Assembly (NCBI GenBank): GCA_015039315.1
Contig: WIDE01000038.1
Span: 212,787 to 276,786, forward strand
Length of the DNA stretch: 64,000 nt
Source: Clavulina sp. PMI_390
Lineage: Eukaryota; Basidiomycota; Agaricomycetes; Cantharellales; Hydnaceae
Direction: 5' to 3'
The position numbers and the translations under genes were made by a program. Below the pieces are notes generated by a model, which had not been told where the DNA came from, searched no databases, and worked only from the letters and a program-made list of their open reading frames with translations. This document shows, piece after piece, positions 1 to 11,736 of this stretch. Numbering within the stretch: the first letter of the stretch is position 1; every line of letters begins with the position of its first letter.

Positions 1-2
1 CC

Positions 3-2087
3 GTGGACAGCATGGGGCTCGTTGCTCAGCAGCGCGATGTGCACCACCCCCACACGCTGGCGATGAGTGGAGGCGGAATGGCTGCGAACGCAGGAAGTGG
101 CCCTGGATCTATGGCAGGGTTGCATCTCAATATCCCTGGTCCGACCGTACCAAATGGGTACAGCTTCCCTAACTCGCACCCCCTTCCTCCCCCCTCGGCC
201 ATAACGGGCGCGCAGACCCCGACTACGAGCCAGGCCCCGCCTCACCCCGCATCGACGTACAGCCACTCGCACTATCCACCCCAGCATCCTTCATCCGCCT
301 ACCCCGCCTACAACTCGTACGGTTCGGGTACGAGCACGAATGCGGGTACGGGATATGGGTACCCCTCGTCCTCGTACGACCAGAGCCCCACGACCCATGT
401 CCACCACACCTCGTCGAGCCGCTCGACTGCCCCAGCATCTTCATCTTCGTCCTGGCGCGAGCACGACTATCGCTCGACCAACGGTCGTGCGCCTTCGAGC
501 GAGACATCCTCACCTCCCCTGACTGGCCGCTATCCCGCCTCGTCCCATTACGAGCGGGAGCGTGATCATCATCGAGGTGATGAGGCGCAGCGGACCATGA
601 CTGCTGGGTCTGGATCAGCGTCGAGCGCATCGGGTGGAACACCCCCGCACACCACGGCCACGGGCCAGCATCACTCTCATCAGCACCACCAGCACGCGTA
701 CGACGAGCAACCATACAACTCGTCCCACAGTGCTTACCCCCAGAATCGGCGCTACGCAGTCCCTGACGCGAGCAGCCCTGGAGTGAATGGCGCTGGTGGA
801 GCGAATGGTGTTGGTGCTAATGGGCCGCCATTCTTGGCACCCCTGCACCTGCCCCCGCCTGCACCCCCCGTGGCGTTGGCTTCCCCGCCGACGAGTCCAA
901 GGACAAGCACGCAGAACGGTTACAGCCTAAAGGAGTACGCAAACGATCGGACCACCTCACATACCCCTCAGTCGTCCCAGTATGCAACAGCTAGCACCAG
1001 CTCCGTTGGTGCTGCTGCTGCTGCTGCTGCTACGAATGGAGGGTATGCTGCGGCGGATCCGATGCCCGCCCCCTCGCACTATCACCAGCATCATCACCAG
1101 CAGTACCCTCACCAGAGGGCTCCTAGTGGTGGTATGGGGGCGGGCGGCAGCCTCGCCAGCCATGGCTCTAATGGTGGCGGCGGGGCTGCGAGTGGAGGAG
1201 AACGAGGAGCAGGAGGAACTGGAGGAGCAGGAATCGGAATGGGTCTGGCGGACCTGGCGGATGTCGCTGCAGCCGCTGCGCCGTCTTCGTCCTCGTCGGG
1301 GCCAGCTACGGGTGTCAATGGACAGGTATGTTGCGCTCGTTGAGCGTCGTTCGCCATTGATATCACTAACGCTACTTTTTTTCCCCCTCAACGACTGCGT
1401 TTTTTTAGCAGTCCAACTACCCAGCCTCGTCGAGTTGGTCGGCCGCGGGAGTCTCGCCTTCCCGATCGCCAACCCACCCCCGGTCATCTCAGTGGCCCTC
1501 TGCGGCCCCATTTCAACAGTCAGGAGTAGCTGGTAGCACGAGCAGTGGGAGCGCAAACGGGGGCAGCCGAGGCGGGACACCCTCGCTCTCCTCCCTCTCT
1601 CTCAACTCTCATGGTGCTGCCACTACTGGCCCACCCAACCAGTCTAACCACACCAGCCAACAATACAACAACAACAACAACAAGCAGTGGGAGCGCAAAC
1701 GGGGGCAGCCGAGGCGGGACACCCTCGCTCTCCTCCCTCTCTCTCAACTCTCATGGTGCTGCCACTACTGGCCCACCCAACCAGTCTAACCACACCAGCC
1801 AACAATACAACAACAACAACAACAACAATACCTCTACGAATGGTCATCATTACCCGACCACTCACGCGCGCGACCGCGAATTGTCGTACCCCACCACGCC
1901 AAGCACCGCTACCAATGCCACCTCCGCGTACCCGTACCCCCACGCTAGCAGGCACGAAGAGGACTATCCCCGCAAGAGGGACACGTACTCTGGCTCTGGC
2001 TCGTCCCCGAATGGTGGCGGCTACGACTACAGTCGTGGTAGCGCCCGGGAAGCTCCCGAGTCATATGGTGGGCGCCAGCAGCGGTAG
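3..2087 (+). CDS. C-terminal part of a low-complexity protein (5' partial, frame-shifted)
   Basis: The frame is open from the left edge, so the N-terminus probably lies outside the window. The protein is dominated by Ser, Gly, His, Pro and Ala, with an Ala run near 1012-1032 (GCT repeats) and His/Gln clusters. No domain is recognised. An intron 1326-1408 (donor GTATGT, acceptor TTTTTTAG) joins in phase 0 to an exon starting at 1409. That exon reads well until about 1680, where an exact 142-bp tandem duplication shifts the frame. As assembled, translation stops at the TAA at 1787-1789. If only one copy existed, the frame would run on to the TAG at 2085-2087, giving an Asn-rich then Tyr/Ser/Arg-rich tail ending in two Gln and Arg. 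Such tails are common in fungal transcription factors, but that is only a guess here. Confidence 0.55.
1541..1824. repeat. Exact 142-bp tandem duplication inside a coding exon
   Basis: Copy 1 spans 1541-1682 and copy 2 spans 1683-1824; by eye they are identical, beginning AGCAGTGGGAGCGC and ending in a CAA-repeat tract. The unit length is 1 modulo 3, so one extra copy breaks the reading frame of the surrounding gene. It could be a true allele, replication slippage between CAA tracts, or an assembly artefact. Confidence 0.93.
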
Positions 2088-5000
2088 TGCGATGTGATGA
2101 ATGACTTGCGATACGACATAATACGATGCGCCACACATTCTCGAGGGGTATTCTTATTGCGCCGCGTTTTTTCTTCTGGAGGTTTTTTTTGGTTGGCTGG
2201 CTGGCCGACTGTGTGATTGTTATTGGGTGGAGAGACGTTGCGGATGGGTTGTCTCACTGGCGTGTTCGACGATGGATGAAGGACGACGATGTGTTTCGAG
2301 GCAACAACTCGAATGCGGGGTGACGAGAGGCTTCTTTAGGCTTGGCGAGAATGGCTGGTCATGGCAGATCATGTCGCCAATCCCCTCTTCGTCGGGGCGC
2401 GACTCGTTCATGTGCCACAAGGGGGGTTGTGCCAATCCCTTCCTCCCCCGAGGCCGATCATGTGTTCCGCCGCTTGTTGGGGTGAATGTTGGAAGCTAGG
2501 TCGTCGGTCGTATCATTGAGCTGCCATCTCCAGCGCTCAGTAGTTCATCAGTACCCGACCGCACCTGCAACTCCTCTTCTCGTGTAACCCTGTGGCCCAC
2601 TCCCCCCGACTCCCTCCCTCGTCGTCATCGCTTTCATTACTTTCCCCTCGTCACCATCATCATCCTCTCCTACCTTGCCGCCGGCTGGGCTGGGTTCGTA
2701 TGATCATCTCTGCGCCCCCCATTCCCTTCCTCTCCTCGCCCGCTATTCCTCTTGCTGCTCCACGAAATTCAAGTTGTACCCTACTCTGGTTCCTCCCTCT
2801 CCGTCTTGGGCTTTTTCCTGTACTTGTGAGTGAAACAATTGTCGATCTTTTATTTCCCCCCTTTGGGGTGGCGGCGGTGATCCCCCTCCTGCCTTCCCCC
2901 ACCCTCCATCACACCAGTGGACTGGATTCGATATCATCTTCCCCCGTACCCTTTGATCTGCACCCGAAATAAATCATGATACTGACCGCTGATTATTTTT
3001 CCTCGTTCATTTCATCATCTTGCTGTCGCATTTACTCGTTTCACCCGTAAACTCCCTTGTTTCTGATCCTCGCTCCGTTTCCTTCCGCCCGGCTCGCTCC
3101 AACGCCACATAGCCTCCACTTCCTTGCCGTTCCGCCCTCCTGCTCTGCTTTCTGTGCTGTTCTGTTTCTCCCCGCTGGGTCGCTCTCCTCACTCGTACTG
3201 TGCTATCTAGGCGTTTTGGTGCTCTTCCATGCGCTTGTTCGCGATTCCCAGACGCGCTCGCTGCTATCTCGTGCCGATTGGCGATCCCTCCCCCTATGTT
3301 TCACGAATTTAGACGCGCTCCGACCTTGCTCGTCGTTCCTTAACTTTCGTCTGCCCCACTTAGCCCGATTGGGTGTTGTCCGGACCCCTGGGGGGCCCTG
3401 CTTTCACCGGTTGGACGTTATGAACCTCCTTTCACCGTCATTTATTGTAATGCCCCTCATCGCCGCCAACAACTAGTCAGCAAACCAAACCAATTGCATA
3501 GTATCTTCTGTCGCATCGCATAGCATATTGTCTCTTTAAGTTGTGTTTGTACCCGCCGGACACCTCGTGCTCGCCTAGTTCGTATTTTGCTCGTGTGTCC
3601 CCACCTCCACTCCCCCCTTCACGTTTCCTTCACAGTATATTCCACCCCTCCGTCACACCTCCCTACTGTGCCTCTTCTACGCGTGCGTCTGTACCATCCC
3701 TCTAGTTGTTGTTGTTGTGTTCGTGTCGCTGGTTGTGTCGCTCTCGCTTTCGCTGTCGCATCTCGCTGTCGTACTCTGCTATCACCACCACCGCCCCATC
3801 TTCTGTGCTTTCACCAGTACAGAGATACCAACCCTTCATCACTGTCTCATCCCCACATTTTTTTCATCGCATCTCCCTTGCTTTTTGTTTGACATTCTAC
3901 CTCGTTTTTTAGACGAACCTCTTGCTACATTTAGTCGTTCTCCAGCGCCTAGTCGGACGTCGATACCCCCCATCCTCACTTCCACACTCGCCTGTGTACC
4001 ACCTCCATATCTGCTTGCTTGCCTTTGTCCCCATTGTTCCATGATGCTTGCTTGCACTCGCCCCACTTTCCGCGGGATCGTCTTTGTGTAGAATTTTTTT
4101 GTTCTCACTGCTGTTCTCCTATCGCTTTTCTTCGCTCTCGGATTGGATTTTACTCGCACTTCCTTTCGGTCGTTCGTGGTCGTTAGCGTTGGGTTGGGTT
4201 CTCCAGCTATGCACGCTCCCCTCTCGTTCATGCTGCTCATTTGGAAAGCCCCATCCTTCGCACCTGCGGACGGTCAGTCACCCTTTTCTCTATCTGGTTC
4301 ATTTTTCACGACCTTTGTGTCCACCAACCCCCCTGATCCCCTTTCTCGTTCTCGTTTTGTTCTTTCAATAATTCAAATAAACCTGTTGAATATAATTTTG
4401 TTTAAATTACCCCCTGTGCTGTCGTCGTCCACCGTATAGATTGGTGGATAGTAATGGAAGACTCTGTTCTCCTTTTTCTGGCTCTCGACTCGATCTATTT
4501 CCCACTCGTTCAAATAGGTTTTGTAACCTGAAGCTTGTTGAGATATATGACTGTGAAAAATCATGAGAAATATCCGATTAGTTGTACTACTGCCTTGTAG
4601 GTGCATCGCTTCATGGATCCCTCCCATCCACGGCCCAAGCTGAGGCAAGGATGCTATCACTGTTGATGGCACTTTGGCGCCAACACAGCCACTCACCTAT
4701 CTGAGTCGTCGATGATCGACACGAACTCAACATCGGCTCTCGTCACGGGCTCATCAGCTCGAATAAGACAAGGTTTCCGCTGCTGCCTGCACATATATGT
4801 CGTGTTTCGATCGTGCCCAACGATGCCCCAGAGTCCAAAGAGGGCGTGGCAACTTTGCGCGAATGACTTGGGCACAAGTGTGCAGCATAGCGAGTGGGTC
4901 GGCTTACTAGCTATCGTCACGGAGGGGCAAGAAACGGAACACAACCATTTTCCAGCATCTCTTGCGCCATTCCATTGGCTGGCGTCTCTTGCATGATTGA

Positions 5001-6655
5001 TAATTGACCGGCGTGCTACACTGGTCGGAGAGCACAGTGAATCAGTGTGTTTGTTAATCAACAGAGATAAGTCTTCCACATCTCCGGCTCTGGGATTCTA
5101 CATAGCGAAAAGCGCGCCATCGTGCGGATATCTTGTCGGCCCCAGCAAAAAGCTAGTACTCAGAGCCATGCTCAACTTGTCGATCACGTCTCCTCATGAT
5201 GTTCATATCGTTCATGTTCCACTGAATAGGGTATGTCTTCGCTTTATCAGCTCGCCCTCACGCCCGCTGATGTTGGTTGGTCTCCCATGCAAAAGTTCTT
5301 TGTGGTCGGGCACGGAATCTTGTTTAAGCCCATGAGGGGAAGCTGCCACTTGCTCAGTTTTCCCCCCATTGGATTTGATTGCTCCATCCCATATCAAACC
5401 TCAGCCGAATACCGTATCAATCGCTGCTCATGCCGTGTGCCCACGGCCTTCTTCGTCGGACATCCTCACTCTCGCGCTTGTACCCCTCCTTGAACGTTCT
5501 ACCCGCCGCAAACTCCCGTCAGACACAATACAATTGAGTATAGAGCACACTCTTTAGGCTCGCTCGCGCTCCGGCTGCCCGTCTATGATGTTGAGGGAGC
5601 TCGTGCATGCACAATAATCTATTTTTCTCTCTCCCTGGTTCCAGGTAGTCAATTGGATCTCCCTGGATAGCCGCATGGTCGGTTCTACTCTTCCAAGGCA
5701 CTTGGCGGTCGATCCCTTTGACGCCCCAGATTAGTTTATCCAGCTGAAAGGCACTCTTCGTCGCGCTCATGGCAACAATATGGACCCTACCCGGACGGCT
5801 CCAAGAAGCCCTGAAATGGATCATGCGAAGACACTACCTGTACTTAGTTGTAATCGATGCTCGGGCGCGGCCGCATCGCCTGATGAGCGGCTGCGTGCCG
5901 TCCGTGCATGCCCCTCGTCCCTTGGCCAATGATGGGCCCACACCCAAAATTATATGGGGAGTGTGACCGTCACATGGCGAAATGCGTCGTTAGTGCGGGC
6001 GTAAGAGGAGTTCCCGAAAGAGCCTCGGCCATGTCGCCTGGGGAGCGATCATTCCTCCCAGTTGACCATATACTGAGCCCTGCGGCTTCCTGTCCCATGT
6101 CTTATCATTTGAACACTCCTGCGCGATCCCCAGTGCACGAACCCTCAGCCCTTTCTGTGCGCATGGGCGCTTGTTTGCATTTTGGCGGGCAGTACTTGCC
6201 TCTTTAGGATTCATCGGCATCTGCAACGAGGAAATCTCAGCCTTTGTCTACGTTTAGCCCTTGGGATGCGCAATCGATGCAAGATGTCTGGTTTCCCGAG
6301 GTAAGGGAATGAGGCGGGAAATGTATTTTGGTATCAACCACAGTGTTGTACCACAGCGGACACGTGGAGCATGCTTCACCACGGAGGGTGAGTACATGCA
6401 AAATAAGCAGCGATGGAAGGCTGGCATGTGCAGATGTGCCTTCTTTTCTCCTTTTATTCCCTACACCGCACACCGTGTAAAGATCTCCGCTGCATTTATG
6501 TGTATAGCCACCAGAATTCCCAATGTAGAAGCGGACCGAACGGGTACAATTCCCCACACCCATATATATGAACATCACCTATACACAGTTGTGCCACCCG
6601 TTTGCTCCCCCCTCCCACCATCCGACTTTCTGTCCGCGTCTCTTCCGTCTCCACA
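2088..6655. other. Gene-free stretch with long pyrimidine-rich tract
   Basis: No open frame here has recognisable domains or credible splice structure. From about 2580 to 4370 the plus strand is strongly C/T-rich, which creates spurious Leu/Ser/Pro-rich frames. An AATAAA at 4376-4381 in a local AT-rich patch follows this tract. From 4440 to 6600 composition is ordinary and I see nothing supportable; a TATATATG stretch near 6562-6569 lies upstream of the next gene. Confidence 0.6.
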
Positions 6656-7862
6656 ATGGCTGTCGTCTCTGACGATGACTACTCACCGAAACGATCCCAG
6701 AGCTCATCCCAAGGGCGAAAGGCCAGCACTAGTAGCAGGAATCGCAAGCTAAGCGCTGCCAGTTCTGCCGCTTCACGAGCCTCCAAGCAGCGCTACGAGG
6801 CTCATCGGCCACCACGATCTAAACCCTGGGTGTGCCCTCATTGCGAAAAGGCTTTCGCGCGGCCCTCATCATTAGAGGAGGTCAGCCATTCATCTCATCG
6901 GGCATTGCGGATGACTAGCCGCTGACATGTGCCATGCGATTATGACTTCTAGCATCAGTCGTCGCACGACTCGTCTCTCAGTGCGTATGGTTATCCTAGG
7001 AGATAGTTCTCATTTGCTCATAGACTTTCACCTCTAGAACAACAATGTGAGCTGTGCGGCGCACCCACCAGCACAAAGTCAAACATGCTTCGCCACCAGC
7101 GAAGCAAGAAGTGCATCAATGGCCGTCAGAAGTACAACCCCTCTGAACCATTATCATCGCCGTCCTCATCTCCTTCACCGTCCCTCTCCCCTTCTTCATC
7201 TCTCCCACCTGCTCCGTCCGCGCCAAGTCTTGTTGCGCCGCTGGCTGCGCCTTCACGCTCATCTTCTGAGGCTCCTTCCTTATACGCTCCTACTATCGTA
7301 TCGCCCTCTCTATCATCCTCTACCCCGCTCCCCGACTCTTCTACATCTTTATCTCCCCAAGTTTCCCCATCTCCGATCGATATCGATGGCGATTGGCCGA
7401 CCCCGTCCACGACGAGTTACTCGCCATTACTACCAACTCCTACGACGCCACGACGCAGTAAGTGCCCTCTACCAACTCGCATGAGGCGTTTGACGTATCT
7501 GATACTGACGTAAACTCGTGTTCTTGTGCGATGAAGCCATGCCCAGCCACCCGTCCTTGTTCGACCCTGTTGTCTCCGACAACATCGCAACTACAAGCAA
7601 TGACTTCGCTGCTTATGCTGCTAGTCGATCATTGTCACTTGACATGTACTCTCTGCCCCAATTGTCGTCTGGTTGGAGGGACGAGCCTGTGTCCGCCCTT
7701 GGTCTCGAGGGTCTACATTTCCCAACAGGCGTGCAGGATTATACACAGCACTCTACCCCATCCGCTGGATATCTCTCGCTCGATGCATCCAATGCCCCAG
7801 GACTTGTCAAATGGACGCTCAGCGAGGACATCGCCGAAATTCTGGCCTCCCGCGGTGCCTGA
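6656..7862 (+). CDS. C2H2 zinc-finger protein, probable transcription factor
   Basis: Four exons: 6656-6880, 6953-6980, 7038-7457 and 7537-7862 (999 nt, 332 aa); all junctions close in frame. The N-terminus is Ser/Lys/Arg-rich. Finger 1 (about residues 61-80) has C-x2-C, the Ala-Phe-Ala-Arg-Pro-Ser-Ser-Leu core, then H-x3-H. Its two Cys are in exon 1 and its His pair in a 28-nt exon 2. Finger 2 begins in exon 3 as C-E-L-C with T-K-S-N-M-L-R-H-Q-R and a final Cys, a C2HC-like variant seen in fungal finger pairs. A Ser/Pro-rich region and an acidic C-terminal segment follow. The role is inferred as DNA binding in the nucleus; the target is unknown. The 25.3-28.5 kb gene has the same finger pair and the same 28-nt exon. 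Confidence 0.85.
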
Positions 7863-9052
7863 GATCAAGAAGCCCCTATCCCAGTGAAATCCCATTTTTA
7901 TCGTTTAGTAACCCGTTTGATATTTTATTTTCGTCTTCAAATCGATCATCAACCCCCAGGTCAAGCTAGCTCGATTCCTGTGGGCGCGATTTCTATCATT
8001 TTCCTTGTTTTCTGGTTCACTTTGGGTCCTTGCTTTGTTTCGCCGCCTTGCGCAAACCCCTTGATGTTTTTTCTTCTTCTTATTCTCGTAACTCACGCCC
8101 GTCACGATTTTGCTATCATATTTCGCTTCCCTGCCGAAAAGATCCAGCTTCTGAGAAGCAACTTGAGACGGATCATCATACCCTTCACTCCATCCACAAT
8201 CCCCCGCATCACCTGAAATCCCTTCCGGCTGCGCTTCAATCTCCCCCCAGCATTATTAGCACGTATCCTTCATATCCCTATTCATCACGCAAATGGCATT
8301 GCTCCCCCCGTCAGCTACCAACCAACCCCCTTCTGACAAGACACGCAGTGGTTTCTTATCGCTCTCTATCTCTGTACCAATAGTTAATCCTTGTTTCTTC
8401 TTGCCTGCTCAAATACTCCCCCCTTTCTGCGACCTTCTCATGGATGCACACGTTATCTGGTGTGGTAAATCTTCTGGTGAAAAGATAGACTAAGTGTGCA
8501 ATGCACGAATGATCCGCGATCGATTGGGACCTCGTGGCCATCTCCCGGAAGCTTCAACCTTGTACCGTGCTCATGTGGGGTTTTACCAATATGAGTTGAC
8601 GGAAGCATCCTCTTGGGTTCTCCCATTTGAGGTCCAAGACAGAGCAGCTATTCAAAAAGCCACTCTTCTCCTATCTTCAGGCGGACTTCATTATGCTTTT
8701 ATGACCGATGGCTGTGTCGTGAATTTTACCCCGGACACTCATGAGAGATCCCAATAATTGTTGAGTGGCCTCAGACATCAGCGCATCACAAAGAATGGAA
8801 TTTGATCGTCGAGAACGGCGGGAATCTTTGACATGCTTCGCTCCCTTACACAATGTGGTATTAGGCTCTCAGGTCTCCGGACTTGGCCTGTTTTTGCTAT
8901 GAGGGATCTTGAATGTTGGCAACTCGAAGGCTGTGACAGTGGCAGGGCTCTGATGTGACAGCTCCAACACATGTACAGCATACCGTGCCAGCACCGAGCA
9001 GCCTCCTCTATCTTCTACTTCTAGCACACAGCGTAGCTGATCTGTTACAACT
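7863..9052. other. Intergenic region, nothing clearly coding
   Basis: CT-rich sequence follows the zinc-finger gene to about 8420. An 87-codon open frame at 8494-8757 (plus) has balanced composition but no ATG at its first codons that I trust, no domain and no neighbouring exon that I can join. The last 200 bp would be the promoter of the F-box gene at 9053. Confidence 0.5.
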
Positions 9053-10267
9053 ATGCTCCGCCTCCCGTTCGAGCTCATTGCTCAGATATTTGGGTACGTT
9101 GCCCTTGCTGAGGAGCTGGACCAATCTGCCCTGCAGCGGGCGATGCAACTTGCTTCGATATCAAAATATCTTCGTGATATCGTGATTGCTTCCCCAAGTC
9201 TTTGGACAAGAATAGTGGTGGCCCCGTCTTCAGTTCGGCCTTCCTGCGCCGAATCAGAAGCGCTGATTTTTCAGACGATCCTAGCCCGCTCAGGTGGCCT
9301 GCCTCTCAGCTTGACAGTGCGGATGAATCTCATGACGGATATAGAGCTGTACAAAATATTCCCGTTGATTAAATCAGCCTTTCCACAATGTCGCCATTTG
9401 CAGTTGGTGGATCTAGCCCACCTTCACGATTTCATACTCTTTCCTCTTGCGGACACTCTGCCTCATCTTGTTTCACTAAGCATAACATTTCATAACCCTA
9501 CTTCGGCCAACCTCTTTCAACGCGCTGGTTTGGCGCCACGGCTTCGTTCTCTTCAGCTTTGGCATGCCGACATTGCTAGTCTGGGACCCCTCGCCCTCGA
9601 GGGACTTATCAATTTGGAGCTCAAGTCCGATTTTGCAATGGAAGGTCCCAAGCTTGCCCCGTTCTTGGGGCGATGCGAATCATTGACTCATCTCCGGCTC
9701 CGCCACCGCACGAAAGTGCGCACTGCATACCCTGCCTCTCCTATTCTCCTCCCTAATCTCATTTCATTGATCGCTCCGGACTGCCGCTATCACTCAATGT
9801 TCACGATGCCGAAACTCAAACATCTGGGTTGTGTCGGCACGGCGGGAGAGATGTCCCAGTCACATCTGCCAAATCTCGAGCGCGTCACCCTTGAGGGTAT
9901 TACCTCAAGGAACAGCTTTGCGTGGGGAGACGTCCCATGGCTCCTTACAATCCATACGTTGGGGCTCGTAGATGTGCGCTCGCTAGACCGCGTGATCGAG
10001 GCCACCCTGTCTCGATCTTCTGGGCCAGGCCACCCATGGAGGCTCGACAATCTACAAACCATCATGATCAAGCTCGATCCATCTTTCATGGGCATCGATC
10101 TACGGTGGTTTGGGCTCAAAGTGCTTCGCATCTTTCAACGTCGTCGCGGAATTGTGATTCAATGCGAGCAGGAAGTGATTGATAAGATCACATTAGTGGT
10201 ATCCGAGTTGGAGCCATACCAAACTCGCCTCGCGGAACTTACTGATCCTCTAATTCGCGATTGGTAA
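9053..10267 (+). CDS. F-box-like protein, single exon
   Basis: Uninterrupted 404-aa frame from ATG. Residues 1-50 form an F-box-like motif: L-P-F-E-L-I-A-Q-I-F at the start, then S-I-S-K-Y-L-R-D-I-V and P-S-L-W-T-R-I-V, the usual pattern in which the C-terminal half ends on a Leu-Trp. The rest has leucine-rich, weakly repeating segments typical of fungal F-box proteins. Members act as substrate adaptors for SCF (Skp1-cullin-F-box) ubiquitin ligases; the substrate is unknown. It faces the minus-strand F-box gene at 10429 across 161 bp of convergent intergenic space. Confidence 0.8.
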   Translation: MLRLPFELIAQIFGYVALAEELDQSALQRAMQLASISKYLRDIVIASPSLWTRIVVAPSSVRPSCAESEALIFQTILARSGGLPLSLTVRMNLMTDIELYKIFPLIKSAFPQCRHLQLVDLAHLHDFILFPLADTLPHLVSLSITFHNPTSANLFQRAGLAPRLRSLQLWHADIASLGPLALEGLINLELKSDFAMEGPKLAPFLGRCESLTHLRLRHRTKVRTAYPASPILLPNLISLIAPDCRYHSMFTMPKLKHLGCVGTAGEMSQSHLPNLERVTLEGITSRNSFAWGDVPWLLTIHTLGLVDVRSLDRVIEATLSRSSGPGHPWRLDNLQTIMIKLDPSFMGIDLRWFGLKVLRIFQRRRGIVIQCEQEVIDKITLVVSELEPYQTRLAELTDPLIRDW

Positions 10268-10428
10268 ACTCGACCTAAGTGGTGGTCTCATGCGAGAATG
10301 AGAGGGGGCTAGTGGAAACTAGGGAGGATCTGGGCCGCTAGTTCTGCCTTTTTCACCTAGACCTCGTACTGCTTTGATCAAGCATATTTGTATGAAAGGT
10401 GTGAAGTAGGTGGCCTAATCAAATTACA

Positions 10429-11736
10429 TTACATCTGGGGTTCAGTACCATACACTGGCCACCGTGACGCTCCGAAGCCTTTGCGGTCAATCTTTTCCCA
10501 GGCGGAAGTGGTGTTCTCGCGAGAGTAGACTCGATGGCGTGGCCGACAATACGACCATGGAATAGGCGCAGCCCAGTACTTGAACTCGGCGGCAAGCAGT
10601 GTAGGGAAATACAGTGTTTCGGGGGTCGAGGTAATGAGAGGTATCGCTGGAGATTCGGATGAGCTTGAAGAGCGCAAGGAATCCCTATCGTCAGAGGACT
10701 CGGCGACGTTCTCTCGGATTCCTGTAGACAACATGCCCTGAAAGGCTCTAATTGTGCCTATCCGCTCTCCATCCCATATCAACTCTCGCAACCTACGCAG
10801 CCCGCCGAGAATCTGCAGCGCCGCCATACGCCACTCGTTAGCGCGGCTCTCCACTGCGGCGTCTCCGATGGGGTAGGTGCGCATATGAAGCACCTCAAGG
10901 TTCTCGAACTTCACGAGCACGTGGTCGAAAAATGGGGAACTGCTAAACTGGACCCTTGGGAGGTTCACAGTGAGGTGCGTGAGGGTGAAAAACGAGGACC
11001 CGAGGTTTGCCAACATGGGATCCAGCCTATCGGAGCTAGTAGAAATAGGTGGGAAATCCCATATCCGAAGCTTCTCTAATTTCTTGCCCTTGGCGACCGA
11101 TGATTCCCGAACATCGAGAATATCCAGAGAGGTCAGGTATGGGAGCCAAGCGCTGTCAATGAGCCTGTGATCAAGTGTCTGTCTGCGCCTCGAAAACCCG
11201 CCACACGCGAGATCGAGGGTGCGGACGTTAAGACAGCTTGCCCAAAAGGGGAATGGGATAGAGTTGAAGTTGAGGTTCGTAGCCAAGCTGCGCAGATTTG
11301 GCAACGAGAGCTCCGAGAGGATGATGTCGCTGGCCATCACGCGATAAACTTCGGGCCCTTCCACTTCGATTCCCAGAGACACGAGGTTTGGGAGAGAGTT
11401 GATAGCGATGCTGAAAATGGGAAGGAAAGGAGCAACAGTTCGGAGCTCGAGCGTGTGCCCTTTGTCCGTAGGGAGAGGTGGCAGCATATCATACTTCATG
11501 ATGATGCTCAGATGTTGCACCAGCGCTACCTTTCCACGAGTATGAAGGTTTTGTACTCGTGCCTCAATAGCTTCAGATGGGTCCTCCCAAGTATCGTTCC
11601 GAAGGGTGTAGCAACGCCATAGGCGGGGACGAGTGACGAGCTCGAGGTCTTGATTGAGTTGTGAGAGAACCTTGAGCGCCGAAAAATCCGCACCCTTGAC
11701 AATCTCGAGCATGATATCCCAGGGCAGGCTTGGAAG
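10429..11736 (-). CDS. F-box-like protein (5' exon unresolved)
   Basis: Open frame of 427 codons from the ATG at 11712, preceded by 24 more coding bases up to a TTTTTTATAG acceptor at 11737. Those bases complete an F-box opening, L-P-S-L-P-W-D-I-M-L-E-I-V, so the ATG at 11712 lies inside the F-box and cannot be the natural start. A GTATGC donor near 11790 could end an upstream exon whose frame is open for about 28 codons, but no ATG or earlier junction could be fixed. After the F-box (with P-R-L-W-R) come leucine-rich segments to a Lys/Arg-rich end. Likely SCF substrate adaptor. Confidence 0.75.
   Translation of the reverse strand, partial: LPSLPWDIMLEIVKGADFSALKVLSQLNQDLELVTRPRLWRCYTLRNDTWEDPSEAIEARVQNLHTRGKVALVQHLSIIMKYDMLPPLPTDKGHTLELRTVAPFLPIFSIAINSLPNLVSLGIEVEGPEVYRVMASDIILSELSLPNLRSLATNLNFNSIPFPFWASCLNVRTLDLACGGFSRRRQTLDHRLIDSAWLPYLTSLDILDVRESSVAKGKKLEKLRIWDFPPISTSSDRLDPMLANLGSSFFTLTHLTVNLPRVQFSSSPFFDHVLVKFENLEVLHMRTYPIGDAAVESRANEWRMAALQILGGLRRLRELIWDGERIGTIRAFQGMLSTGIRENVAESSDDRDSLRSSSSSESPAIPLITSTPETLYFPTLLAAEFKYWAAPIPWSYCRPRHRVYSRENTTSAWEKIDRKGFGASRWPVYGTEPQM

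Noticed and set aside
957..1580. 207-codon minus-strand frame opposite the first gene
   Set aside because: Low-complexity shadow of the Ser/Gly/His-rich plus-strand coding sequence; no domain.
2592..4439. Several plus-strand frames of 60-140 codons rich in Leu, Ser and Pro
   Set aside because: Explained by the pyrimidine-rich tract; no ATG context, domain or splice structure.
4373..5079. Two overlapping minus-strand frames of 107 and 128 codons
   Set aside because: No recognisable motif, no joinable exon, and composition like non-coding flank.
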